A stretch of DNA of 64,000 nucleotides from positions 62,001-126,000 of the forward strand of contig CAWELC010000003.1 of the NCBI GenBank assembly GCA_963809875.1, written 5' to 3'. Below the pieces are notes generated by a model. It ran no database searches, had not been told where the DNA came from, and was given only the letters and a program-made list of their open reading frames with translations. The position numbers were made by a program, and so were the translations under genes. Positions 29,071 to 37,958 of this stretch are shown one piece after another (position 1 is the stretch's first letter; every line of letters starts with the position of its first letter). This DNA comes from JAFGAS01 sp963809875. GTDB taxonomy: Bacteria; Desulfobacterota; Zymogenia; Zymogenales; Zymogenaceae.

Positions 29071-30855
29071 ATGAAACAGGGTGTCATTATCAAGGTTTCG
29101 GGGCCGCTTGTGGTTGCCGATAATATGTCCGACTCAAAGATGTTTGACGTGGTCAAGGTGAGCGATGAGGGCCTCATCGGCGAGATCATCGAGCTCCACG
29201 GCGACAAGGCCTTCATCCAGGTCTACGAGGAAACGGGAGGCATCGGCCCCGGGGACCCGGTCTATCCCACGAACATGCCGCTGTCGGTGGAGCTGGGCCC
29301 CGGTCTGATAACGTCGATCTACGACGGAATTCAGAGGCCGCTTTCGGTCATCAGGGATCAGGTCGGCGATTACATTACCCGAGGCGTCGTCGCGCAGCCG
29401 CTCAACAAGGAAAAGGTATGGGACTTCGTCGCAACGGCCAAGGAAGGGGACGAGGTTGAGACCGGCGATATACTCGGCGAGATCCAGGAGACCGTTGCCG
29501 TCGTACACAAGATAGTCGTCCCTCATCAAGTCAAGGGAAAGATCAAGAAGCTCAAGTCAGGTCAGTATAAGATCGAAGACACGGTGTGTGAAATCGAGAC
29601 GGCCGACGGGATAAAGAAGATTACGATGATTCAGAGATGGCCCGTTCGGCTGCCCAGGCCGTATAAACGAAAACTGCGCCCTGAGAACTTGCTCGTTACG
29701 GGGCAGCGGGTCGTTGACGCCTTCTTTCCGCTGGCCAAGGGCGGAACGGCGTGCGTGCCCGGTCCGTTCGGGAGCGGCAAGACCGTTATCCAGCATCAGC
29801 TGGCCAAGTGGGCGGACGCCGAGATCATCGTCTACATCGGATGCGGTGAGCGCGGCAACGAGATGACGGACGTTCTGCTGGAATTCCCGCACCTCAAGGA
29901 CCCGAAATCGGGGGCAACCCTTATCAACCGAACGGTCTTGATCGCCAATACCTCAAACATGCCGGTGGCGGCGCGCGAGGCATCGGTTTACACGGGAATC
30001 ACGATCGCGGAATACTTCAGGGACATGGGTTACTCCGTGGCCGTAATGGCCGACTCCACGTCCCGATGGGCCGAGGCGATGCGCGAAATCTCCGGACGCC
30101 TGGAAGAGATGCCGGGCGAAGAGGGCTATCCCGCCTACCTTGCAACCAGGATCGCGGAGTTTTATGAGCGGTCGGGAAGAGTATCCGTCCTCTGCTCCGA
30201 TAACCGGGAAGGTAGCGTTTCAACCATCGGCGCGGTATCGCCGCCGGGCGGAGACCTGTCGGATCCGGTCGTCCAGGCGACGCTCAGGGTCGTCAAGGTC
30301 TTCTGGAGCCTCGAGGATAAACTCGCGTTTCAGCGGCACTTCCCCGCCATATCCTGGCTTAACAGTTACTCGCTCTACCACGAAAATCTGGAAGCGAGCC
30401 TGCGAAAAGAGGTAGCTTCCGACATCGTGGAGACGCGGCAGGAAGCCATGAAGATACTCCAGGAAGAAGCGGAGCTGTCCGAGATCGTCAAGCTCGTCGG
30501 AGTAGATTCTCTTTCACCCGGCGATCGGATAACCCTCGAGACGTCCCGCTCGTTACGTGAAGACTTCCTGCACCAGAACGCCTTCCACGAGGTCGACTCG
30601 TACTGCTCGCCCAGGAAAATGAATACGATGATCAAGCTCATCCTGAAGCTCCACCACCTGTCTCTCGAAGCGCTCGAGAGCGGGGTTCCTTTTGATGAGC
30701 TGGCCAAGTTGAAAGTAAAAGAGGATATCGCGCGATCCAAGTACATCCCCGAGGATCAGTCCTCTCAGCTTGATAAGATCGGCAAGAGTGCGGAGTCCGA
30801 GATCGGAGTCCTCAAGAAAATGTACAGCCAGAAGGAAGTCGTGCTGGGCTTTTAG
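29071..30855 (+). CDS. V/A-type ATPase catalytic subunit A
   Basis: A 594-residue catalytic subunit. Domains in order are an N-terminal barrel, the non-homologous bulge (about 110-190), the nucleotide-binding domain with Walker A GPFGSGKT at about 231-238, and a helical C-terminal domain. GERGNEMTDVL, YREMGY-like FRDMGYSVAVMADSTSRWAEA and SPPGGDLSDPV are conserved. Length and motifs are normal for the V/A type and differ from F1-beta, which lacks the bulge. Confidence 0.96.
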   Translation: MKQGVIIKVSGPLVVADNMSDSKMFDVVKVSDEGLIGEIIELHGDKAFIQVYEETGGIGPGDPVYPTNMPLSVELGPGLITSIYDGIQRPLSVIRDQVGDYITRGVVAQPLNKEKVWDFVATAKEGDEVETGDILGEIQETVAVVHKIVVPHQVKGKIKKLKSGQYKIEDTVCEIETADGIKKITMIQRWPVRLPRPYKRKLRPENLLVTGQRVVDAFFPLAKGGTACVPGPFGSGKTVIQHQLAKWADAEIIVYIGCGERGNEMTDVLLEFPHLKDPKSGATLINRTVLIANTSNMPVAAREASVYTGITIAEYFRDMGYSVAVMADSTSRWAEAMREISGRLEEMPGEEGYPAYLATRIAEFYERSGRVSVLCSDNREGSVSTIGAVSPPGGDLSDPVVQATLRVVKVFWSLEDKLAFQRHFPAISWLNSYSLYHENLEASLRKEVASDIVETRQEAMKILQEEAELSEIVKLVGVDSLSPGDRITLETSRSLREDFLHQNAFHEVDSYCSPRKMNTMIKLILKLHHLSLEALESGVPFDELAKLKVKEDIARSKYIPEDQSSQLDKIGKSAESEIGVLKKMYSQKEVVLGF

Positions 30856-30881
30856 ATAACTACAGGGGGAGCTGTTTTCAG

Positions 30882-32279
30882 ATGCAAAAGGAATATCTCA
30901 CCATAAAAGATATATACGGGCCGCTGGTCATCGTCGAGGATGTCGAGGGGGTGAAGTACGAGGAATTGGTGGCCGTGGAGCTGAAAAACGGAGACAAAAG
31001 GACCGGTAAAGTCCTTGAAGTCGACGGCGGCAGGGCGATGGTCCAGCTCTTCGAGGGGACGACCGGCGTGGATATCTATACGTCGCGGGTCCGCTTCCTG
31101 GGAAGAGGAATCCAGATTGCCCTTTCGGAGGATATCCTCGGCCGGGTTTTCGACGGGATGGCTAATCCCATCGACGACGGACCTCAGATCATCGCCGAAA
31201 AACGGATGGACATAAACGGCAACCCGATCAATCCGTACGCCCGGGACTATCCGGAAGAGTTCATCCAGACCGGAATATCGCCGATCGACGGACTCAACAC
31301 GCTCGTGCGAGGTCAGAAGCTGCCGATCTTCTCCGGTTCGGGGCTTCCACATAACCGTCTGGCCGCTCAGATCGCCCGGCAGGCCAAGGTGCGCGGGTCG
31401 GGAGAGGCGTTTGCCGTTGTCTTCGCAGCGATGGGCATCACGTTCGAGGAGGCCAACTACTTTATCCTCGAGTTCAATAAGACGGGCGCCATCGATCGAT
31501 CGGTCCTCTTTCTCAATCTCGCCAACGACCCGGCCCTCGAGCGCGTCGCAACTCCCCGGATGGCGCTGACGGCCGCGGAATACCTCGCCTTCGATAAAGG
31601 CATGCACGTCCTGGTCATCCTTACCGATATGACCAACTACTGCGAGGCGCTGCGCGAGATCTCGGCGGCTCGAAAGGAGATTCCGGGGCGGCGCGGTTAT
31701 CCGGGCTACCTCTATACCGACCTTTCCACTATATACGAGCGGGCCGGAAAGATTCAGGGGAAGACCGGGTCGATCACCCAGATTCCGATCCTGACCATGC
31801 CCGAGGACGATAAGACCCACCCGATTCCCGACCTGACCGGGTACATCACCGAGGGACAGATCATTCTCTCCCGGGTGCTCTACCGCAAAAACGTCATGCC
31901 GCCCATCGACGTCCTCCCGTCGCTTTCGCGACTCAAGGACAAGGGTATGGGCAAAGATAAGACACGCGAGGATCACGCCGACGTCAACAACCAGCTTTTT
32001 GCTGCGTACGCCCGCGGCAAGGAGGCACAGGAGCTGGCCGTCATCCTCGGTGAGGCGGCTCTGTCGGATATAGACAAGCTGTTCTTTGACTTTGCCAACA
32101 CTTTCGAGATGGAGTACGTCTCTCAGGGAGAGTATGAGGATCGAAGCATCGAGGAGACGCTGGATCTTGGCTGGAAGCTCCTATCGGTGTTTCCCACAAG
32201 CGAGCTGAAGCGTATTCGGCCTGAATACCTCAATAAATACCTCCCGAAATTCAAGAAAGAGGAGGCGGCCGCCGATTGA
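30882..32279 (+). CDS. V/A-type ATPase subunit B
   Basis: A 465-residue non-catalytic head subunit. At the Walker A place it has SGSGLPHNRLAAQIARQA, which lacks the GKT lysine-threonine, as in all B subunits. ILTDMTNYCEALREIS and RGYPGYLYTDLSTIYERAG are diagnostic. It alternates with subunit A in the hexamer. It follows subunit A by 26 bases, with the ribosome-binding sequence GGGGGAG. Confidence 0.96.
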   Translation: MQKEYLTIKDIYGPLVIVEDVEGVKYEELVAVELKNGDKRTGKVLEVDGGRAMVQLFEGTTGVDIYTSRVRFLGRGIQIALSEDILGRVFDGMANPIDDGPQIIAEKRMDINGNPINPYARDYPEEFIQTGISPIDGLNTLVRGQKLPIFSGSGLPHNRLAAQIARQAKVRGSGEAFAVVFAAMGITFEEANYFILEFNKTGAIDRSVLFLNLANDPALERVATPRMALTAAEYLAFDKGMHVLVILTDMTNYCEALREISAARKEIPGRRGYPGYLYTDLSTIYERAGKIQGKTGSITQIPILTMPEDDKTHPIPDLTGYITEGQIILSRVLYRKNVMPPIDVLPSLSRLKDKGMGKDKTREDHADVNNQLFAAYARGKEAQELAVILGEAALSDIDKLFFDFANTFEMEYVSQGEYEDRSIEETLDLGWKLLSVFPTSELKRIRPEYLNKYLPKFKKEEAAAD

Positions 32280-32469
32280 CGCGGCGATAGGAGCATCGGA
32301 AATAAGCCGCATCATTCCGGGGTCGGATAGTGGCGCCGGGCCGAAGCACGATACGGAGAATGGGATGGTCGATGACCGGGAAGGTTCGCGGAACCAAGGC
32401 CGCCGAAGGGTGACCGCCGGGCAGGGACGACTCGAATCGCCGGATATAAGAGGCAGACAGTAGACCCAT
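32280..32469. other. Non-coding gap inside the V-ATPase operon (subunits B to D)
   Basis: These 190 bases contain no recognisable gene, promoter or terminator; the longest short frames have no plausible ribosome site or family resemblance. Confidence 0.4.
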
Positions 32470-33090
32470 ATGAAACTTAACGTAAACAGCACACGGATGG
32501 AGTTGATGCGGCTCAAGAAGCGCCTTATCGTAGCGCAGCGCGGGCACAAGCTCCTCAAGGACAAACAGGATGAGCTGATGCGTCAGTTCATGGAAATCAT
32601 CGAGGAAACCAGGACCATCCGGGCGAAAATAGAGAAAGACCTCTCGATGATCCTTAAGCGGTTCATCCATATAAATTCGTTCATGGGCTCCGAAAAGGTC
32701 TACGAGGCACTCGTCCTTCCCTCCGTTAAGATCGATCTCAGCGTCAAGGTAATTTCCATCATGAACGTGAAGGTTCCCGAGATCAGCTTCAAGCAGGAGG
32801 GCCCGGTCAGGTGCTACGGCTTCGCGGGTACATCGGGAGAGCTTGACCTCTATCTGATGGATCTGGGCAGGATCTTCGGCGACATGATACGACTTGCCCA
32901 GAACGAGAAACGGGCAGAGCTTCTCGCTGATGAGCTGATAAAGACCCGGCGGCGCGTTAATGCGCTCGAGTACGTGCTGATCCCCAATATCAAGGAGACC
33001 GTCCGCTATATCACGATAAAGCTGGACGAGATGGAACGGTCTAACCTCTCGCGACTCATGAAGGTCAAAGATATCGTTCGCGCGAAATAG
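32470..33090 (+). CDS. V/A-type ATPase subunit D (central shaft)
   Basis: A 206-residue protein formed by a long coiled-coil pair: the N-terminal VNSTRMELMRLKKRLIVAQRGHKLLKDK block and the C-terminal KTRRRVNALEYVLIPNIKETVRYI helix are family hallmarks. It is the rotating axle, the equivalent of F1-gamma. It is the last gene of the operon and is followed by two hairpins. Confidence 0.93.
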   Translation: MKLNVNSTRMELMRLKKRLIVAQRGHKLLKDKQDELMRQFMEIIEETRTIRAKIEKDLSMILKRFIHINSFMGSEKVYEALVLPSVKIDLSVKVISIMNVKVPEISFKQEGPVRCYGFAGTSGELDLYLMDLGRIFGDMIRLAQNEKRAELLADELIKTRRRVNALEYVLIPNIKETVRYITIKLDEMERSNLSRLMKVKDIVRAK

Positions 33091-33101
33091 AGTGTCCCCA
33101 A

Positions 33102-33175
33102 AAGCCTCGCGAGCCCCAAACGGCTCCTTTCGAGGCTTCAAACATATATAGGCGGCCGAAAGGCCGTCTTTTTTA
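33102..33175 (+). terminator. Tandem hairpins ending the V-ATPase operon
   Basis: A nested hairpin comes first (AAGCCTCG 33102-33109 with CGAGGCTT 33131-33138; GAGCC with GGCTC inside). It is followed by GGCGGCC-GAAA-GGCCGTC and a T6 run (33151-33175). The second is a typical intrinsic terminator with a stable GAAA tetraloop; the first may protect the 3' end. Confidence 0.85.
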
Positions 33176-33289
33176 TTGTCAAGGATGGGACTTTCGGGTA
33201 CGATTCCTCTGTGCAGGTGAGGTGATCCTTACTTTTGATCTCTCGTAAAGCCATACATTCGTTACGTGAAACTCACTTGGGGATGAATC

Positions 33290-33652
33290 ATGACTCGTCG
33301 TTCATCTTACAGCGATAGTGCCGACGCTACCCGGGCCAATTCCCAGCCTGTCGTCGAGGCAAACGGACAAGGAAATGCGGCCGTGTCTCACGGATACCTT
33401 CCCAACTATCTGGCGCCGGCCGTCATCGTTACCTTCATATGTTGCATGCCGCTGGGAGCGGTGGCTCTCATCTACTCCGCCCGAGTCAATGGAAAACAGA
33501 TCGCCGGCGAGTTGGATGAAGCGAGGAAGTCCTCCGAGAGCGCACGGCTCTGGTGTTGGATCGCCTTCGGGGTGGGCATCGTCTTCTGGACATTCTACAT
33601 TATCCTGATAGTCATCCTTATGGTGCTCGCAAACAAGGGGATGCTGCAGTAA
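33290..33652 (+). CDS. CD225/dispanin-family membrane protein
   Basis: A 120-residue protein with a polar 40-residue N-terminus and two membrane segments (about 42-64 and 84-110). The linker has FICCMPLGAVALIYSARVNGKQIAG, matching the CD225 core (cysteine pair, PLG, then small residues and a basic turn) shared with animal interferon-induced transmembrane proteins. Bacterial members are common but their function is poorly known. The DUF2752 gene follows directly, and in my recollection the pair is frequent. Confidence 0.85.
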   Translation: MTRRSSYSDSADATRANSQPVVEANGQGNAAVSHGYLPNYLAPAVIVTFICCMPLGAVALIYSARVNGKQIAGELDEARKSSESARLWCWIAFGVGIVFWTFYIILIVILMVLANKGMLQ

Positions 33653-33653
33653 C

Positions 33654-34083
33654 GTGATAGGGCGTACGCCGCTGAAACCACGGGAAACGAGGGCGAGGCT
33701 TGCGGCAGTCGCAGTGGGAGTCGTCATAATTGCCGGCTGCGTAATCCTCTTTCTTGGGGACCCGGCCACGTCAGTTATCTTTCCTCCCTGTCCCTTTCAC
33801 TGGCTGACGGGCCTTTGGTGCCCCGGGTGCGGGTCGGCACGAGCCTGCATGCACTGTTGCATGGGGACGTCTGTCGGGCCCTTGATCTCAACGCGCTCAT
33901 GGTTGTATCGCTCCCGTTTCTCGCATACGCCGGCGTGTCACGATTGTGTCTAATCGTCGGAGGGAAAGCCCTCCCGAGAATATTTGTCGATCGTTCTGGG
34001 GGTGGTTTCTTTTATCGTACTGCCTCGTCTACTGGATTGCACGAAATATACCCGTTTATCCCTTCACCGTACTGGCCCCGTGA
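33654..34083 (+). CDS. DUF2752-family membrane protein, two frameshifts
   Basis: The family signature CPFHWLTGLWCPGCGSAR is clear in the first frame. The sequence then continues in a second frame as LHALLHGDVCRALDLNAL after a missing base near 33844. It moves to a third frame as FLLSYCLVYWIARNIPVYPF, ending at a TGA at 34081, after another missing base near 33996. With both restored, a normal protein of about 140 residues with three membrane helices appears. All conserved parts survive, which argues for sequence error. Start GTG at 33654, right after the CD225 stop. Confidence 0.7.
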
Positions 34084-34253
34084 CGTAGCATCATCCTGGA
34101 TGCTCCTCGACTCCATTCAGAGATAGCAGCAGATAACGCGGATCGTGGCGCTAACGCCTGGGATCTTATCGGAGCTTTTGAGATACATCTTATGCCTTGA
34201 CAATGGGACGAAAATAGCATAACTTCATACTTTATCTATAGTATCGGCAAGAT

Positions 34254-35083
34254 GTGAAAAGGAACAAGGATATCTCACAAAACGGCTCCATCGGGGTCTT
34301 TGATTCGGGGGTAGGGGGGCTCACGGTGCTTCGCGAGATCGCCCGCGCCCTGCCCAATGAAGACTGTGTATATCTCGGAGATACAGCGAGACTCCCCTAC
34401 GGAAACAAATCGCGGGATACCGTGACTAAGTTCGCTCTGAAGAACTCACGATTTCTCGTATCTCTCGGAATAAAGTTCCTGGTCATCGCGTGTAACACCG
34501 CCGCATCTGCGGGCCTTGATGCCGTCAAGGAACATCTTACGACGTCCCGACGACGGGCGTTATCAAACCGGAAGCGAGGCGGGCGGCTGCGGCGACCAGA
34601 AATAAGAAAGGTCGGTGTTATCGGAACGAGGTCAACAATAGCCAGCGGCGCTTACGAGCGTGCGATACATCACCACGATTCGGGCATAACGGTCATCACG
34701 CAGCCGTGCCCCCTGTTCGTTCCGTTGGCGGAGGAAGGATGGTTTGAGGACGACGTAACGCGTATGATGGCGGAGCGCTATCTGTGCCGATCTCGTGCGA
34801 AAAGGGATCGATACGCTCGTGCTCGGGTGCACGCACTACCCCCTCCTCAAGAAGGTGATCGCCGAGACGGTGGGACGTGACGTGGCGCTCGTGGATTCGG
34901 CCGTCCCCATTGCCCGGGAAGTGAAGGATACGCTCGAATCGATGGGAATGTTGAGGGACGAGAACCAAAGAAGGCGTCTCACCTATTACGTAACCGACGA
35001 CCCAAAGATATTTCACGAAGGTCGGCGAGTCATTCTTAGGATTTCCGCTCGACGACGTGCGGCATGTCGATATTGCGGTGTAG
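34254..35083 (+). CDS. murI: Glutamate racemase, four frameshifts
   Basis: MurI converts L- to D-glutamate for peptidoglycan. Family blocks occur in order but in different frames: GVFDSGVGGLTVLREI and ACNTAAS (catalytic Cys), then TTGVIKPEARRAAAA after a missing base near 34542. KVGVIGTRSTIASGAYERAI follows after an extra G near 34610, VRKGIDTLVLGCTHYPLL (second catalytic Cys) after an extra T at 34785, and SFLGFPLDDVRHVDIAV with a TAG at 35081 after an extra G near 35020. All catalytic residues remain. Four separate breaks with full conservation in an essential gene point to base-calling errors. Confidence 0.8.
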
Positions 35084-35114
35084 AGAGCTTCGGGCCCTAT
35101 CTGGAGACTACCGT

Positions 35115-37156
35115 ATGGCCGGTGAAGGGAGACTGAAGAAGGATCCGAAATATTGGGATTATATCGCATATCGACGCCGGAAAGACCACGGTTACTGAAA
35201 GGATACTCTACTACACCGGGGTCTCCTATAAGATGGGAGAGGTGCATGACGGCCAGGCCGTCATGGATTGGATGCCTCAGGAGCAGGAACGGGGAATCAC
35301 CATCACCAGCGCCACGACCACCTGTCGATGGCGAGATCATGAAATCCATATCATCGACACTCCGGGACACGTCGATTTTACGATCGAGGTAGAGCGGTCA
35401 CTCCGCGTCCTGGACGGGGCGATCGCGATCTTCTCGGCGGTTGAGGGGGTGGAGCCACAGTCGGAGACTGTCTGGCATCAGGCCGACCGGTACAATGTCC
35501 CACGGATCGCCTTTATCAACAAGATGGACCGGGTCGGCGCCGATCTCTTCGGCGTCATTGACATGATCGTCGAGAAGCTGGGGGTCAAGCCGCTGCTGTT
35601 GCAGCTTCCCATCGGGTCGGAATCCGACTTCAACGGGGTTGTCGATCTCATCACCATGAAGGGTGTCTCGTTCTCCGAGAAGGACCTCGGCGTCACTATA
35701 GACTACTTTGACGTCCCCGACTCGGTGAAGGATGAGTCCGTCCGAATGCGGGAAAAGGTCCTGGAAGCGGCCGCCGAATTGGACGATTCGGATAGCCGAA
35801 AAGTATCTCGAAGGCGCAGAGCTGTCCCCCGATGAAATCAAGGCCGCCCTGAGGAAAGGGGTGACCGGTGGAATGATTGTACCGGTTCTGATCGGGTCCG
35901 GCCTCAAGAATAAGGGAATTCAGCTGCTGCTTGACGGCGTTGTCGACTATCTTCCGTCGCCGCTGGACGTGCCCCCCGTGGAGGGGACCAATCCCGAAAA
36001 CGGGCGGACCGAAACCAGGACAAGCAGCGACAGCGAGCCGCTGGCTGCCCTTGCCTTTAAAGTGCAGGTCGATGGCGGGAGAAAAGTCACCTATTTTCGC
36101 ATCTACTCGGGGATTCTCAAGGCCGGAGAAGAAGTCTATAACCCGCGTCTCAAAGGCGGCGAGAAGATCGCGCGCCTTTTGAAGATCCACGCCAACAGGA
36201 AAGAGCGAATTGAAGCGCCCGGGCCGGTGATATCGCCGCGGCCATGGGCCTGAAGGATACCACGACGGGTGATACCCTGTGCGATAGGGACAGGCCCATC
36301 CTCCTGGAGTCGATCTCATTCATGGAGCCGGTCATTAGCATGGCCATCGAGCCCAAGACGGTCGTCGACCAGGAAAGGCTGATCGGATTCACTGGAAAAA
36401 CTCGCCCAGGAAGATCCTACTCTTTCGGTCTCGGTCAACGATGATACGGGACAGACGATTATCTCGGGAATGGGCGAGCTTCACCTCGAAATTCTGATTG
36501 ACCGCCTCAAGCGGGAATTCAACGTGGGGGCAAATGTCGGAAAGCCCCAGGTGGTCTACCGTGAGACGGTCACCGAGCCATCGGTGTCGGAGGTAATCAT
36601 CGATCGGGAGATTGCCGGGCAGGCGCGGTACGCCAAGGTCTCAGTCCTCCTGGAGCCGCTCGAGCGGGGTAAGGGGATGGACGTCAAAAGCCGTATCGAA
36701 CCCAACGGCATTCCCGGCAAGCTTATCGATGCGGCCCTTTCGGCAATGGAAGACGCCGCGCTCTCGGGCCCGATTCTCGGGTACCCGCTTCACGATGTAA
36801 AAATAAGGCTTCTCTCGGCCGAGAAAAGAGATGGTGTCAGCGACGAGATGGCTTTTGCGATAACCGCGGGGATGGCCGTGAAGGAGGCGGCCAGAAAGGC
36901 CCGCCCGATGCTGCTTCAGCCGATAATGGTCGTAGACATAGTCACTCCGGAGGACTTCATGGGCGAGATCATCGGTGATCTGAATGCCCGTGGGGGCCAC
37001 CTGAGGGGTATAGAAACCCGCGGGAAGATAAAGGATATCAAGGTCGATGTCCCTCTCTCGAAGATGTTCGGCTATTCCACGACGCTCAGATCCTACAGTC
37101 AGGGAAGGGCCACTTTCAGCATGCACTTTTCCCGCTACGATAAGGTCGAGGATTGA
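35115..37156 (+). CDS. fusA: Translation elongation factor G, four frameshifts
   Basis: EF-G drives ribosome translocation. The start ATG 35115 (MAGEGRLKK) joins IRNIGIISHIDAGKTT once one extra G at 35141-35142 is removed. G-domain motifs are DTPGHVD, NKMD and the effector region PQEQERGITITSA. Further breaks are an extra G at 35790, a missing base near 36225 (between EAPGP and GDIAAAMGLKD) and an extra G near 36385 (before DSLEKLAQEDP). Domains III-V then read cleanly (SGMGELHLEI; YSQGRATFSMHFSRYD). Restored length is about 680 residues, normal. I cannot tell whether this is the housekeeping copy or a paralogue. Confidence 0.85.
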
Positions 37157-37157
37157 C

Positions 37158-37919
37158 ATGAGACGAATCTTCTACAACCTGATCTACCCCCTCTATATCC
37201 CATTCTTCTTCCTCTTCGTCGCGATGAGCACTGTTTTCTTCGGCACGATTGTCATTATTCTTGCCTTCATCCCGGGTTTGGATCCCAAGCGAAACATCGG
37301 TAATTGGATCGGGCGCTTCTGGTCATGGTTGAACCTCGGTCTGTCGGGGACATCGGTGAGGATGAGCGGGAGATATAAATTCGACAGAGAACGCTCGTAT
37401 GTCGTCATGTCCAATCACCAGAGCCACTTTGATGTGTGGGCGCTCATCGCGTATCTGCCGCTTCAGCTGCGCTGGGTCATGAAGATCGAGCTCAGGTCTA
37501 TCCCGATATTCGGTTTCGGTTGTGAGAAGCTCGGAATGATTTACGTGGATCGGGGCGACTCATCCAAGGCGCACGAAAGCCTCGAAACCGCTAAAGACAA
37601 GATCAGGGCCGGCGCTTCTGTTGTTTTTTTCCCGGAGGGAACCCGGAGTCCTGATGGTCTGATACACGAATTCAAGAAAGGCGGCTTCGTGATGGCGCTG
37701 GCCACCCAGACGCCGATCCTTCCGATTACGATTAACGGGAGCCGCTATGCCCTTCCGAAGGATCTGCCTTTACTGATGAAGCCGGGTCATATAGAAATCA
37801 TCATCCACGAGCCGGTGGAGGTCTCCGACCTCACCTATGAAGACCGGGACGTGCTTATGAACAAGATCAGGGAGATAATCGAGGCCGATCTCGACCTCGA
37901 ATACGGCAGGATCATGTAG
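37158..37919 (+). CDS. plsC: 1-acyl-sn-glycerol-3-phosphate acyltransferase
   Basis: A 253-residue membrane enzyme that acylates lysophosphatidic acid to phosphatidic acid. Acyltransferase motif I is N86-H87-x4-D92 (NHQSHFD), motif III is FFPEGTRS at about 158-164 and motif IV is ILPITING. Two N-terminal membrane segments lie at about 8-40. The ATG at 37158 follows the EF-G stop by one base. Confidence 0.9.
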   Translation: MRRIFYNLIYPLYIPFFFLFVAMSTVFFGTIVIILAFIPGLDPKRNIGNWIGRFWSWLNLGLSGTSVRMSGRYKFDRERSYVVMSNHQSHFDVWALIAYLPLQLRWVMKIELRSIPIFGFGCEKLGMIYVDRGDSSKAHESLETAKDKIRAGASVVFFPEGTRSPDGLIHEFKKGGFVMALATQTPILPITINGSRYALPKDLPLLMKPGHIEIIIHEPVEVSDLTYEDRDVLMNKIREIIEADLDLEYGRIM

Positions 37920-37958
37920 GGGTGAATCCCCATACCAATCAAACCAGAGGATACTTTC

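Noticed and set aside
34795..36444. Five separate small proteins in this stretch
   Set aside because: They join into murI and EF-G once single-base indels are corrected; each piece carries a consecutive part of those families.
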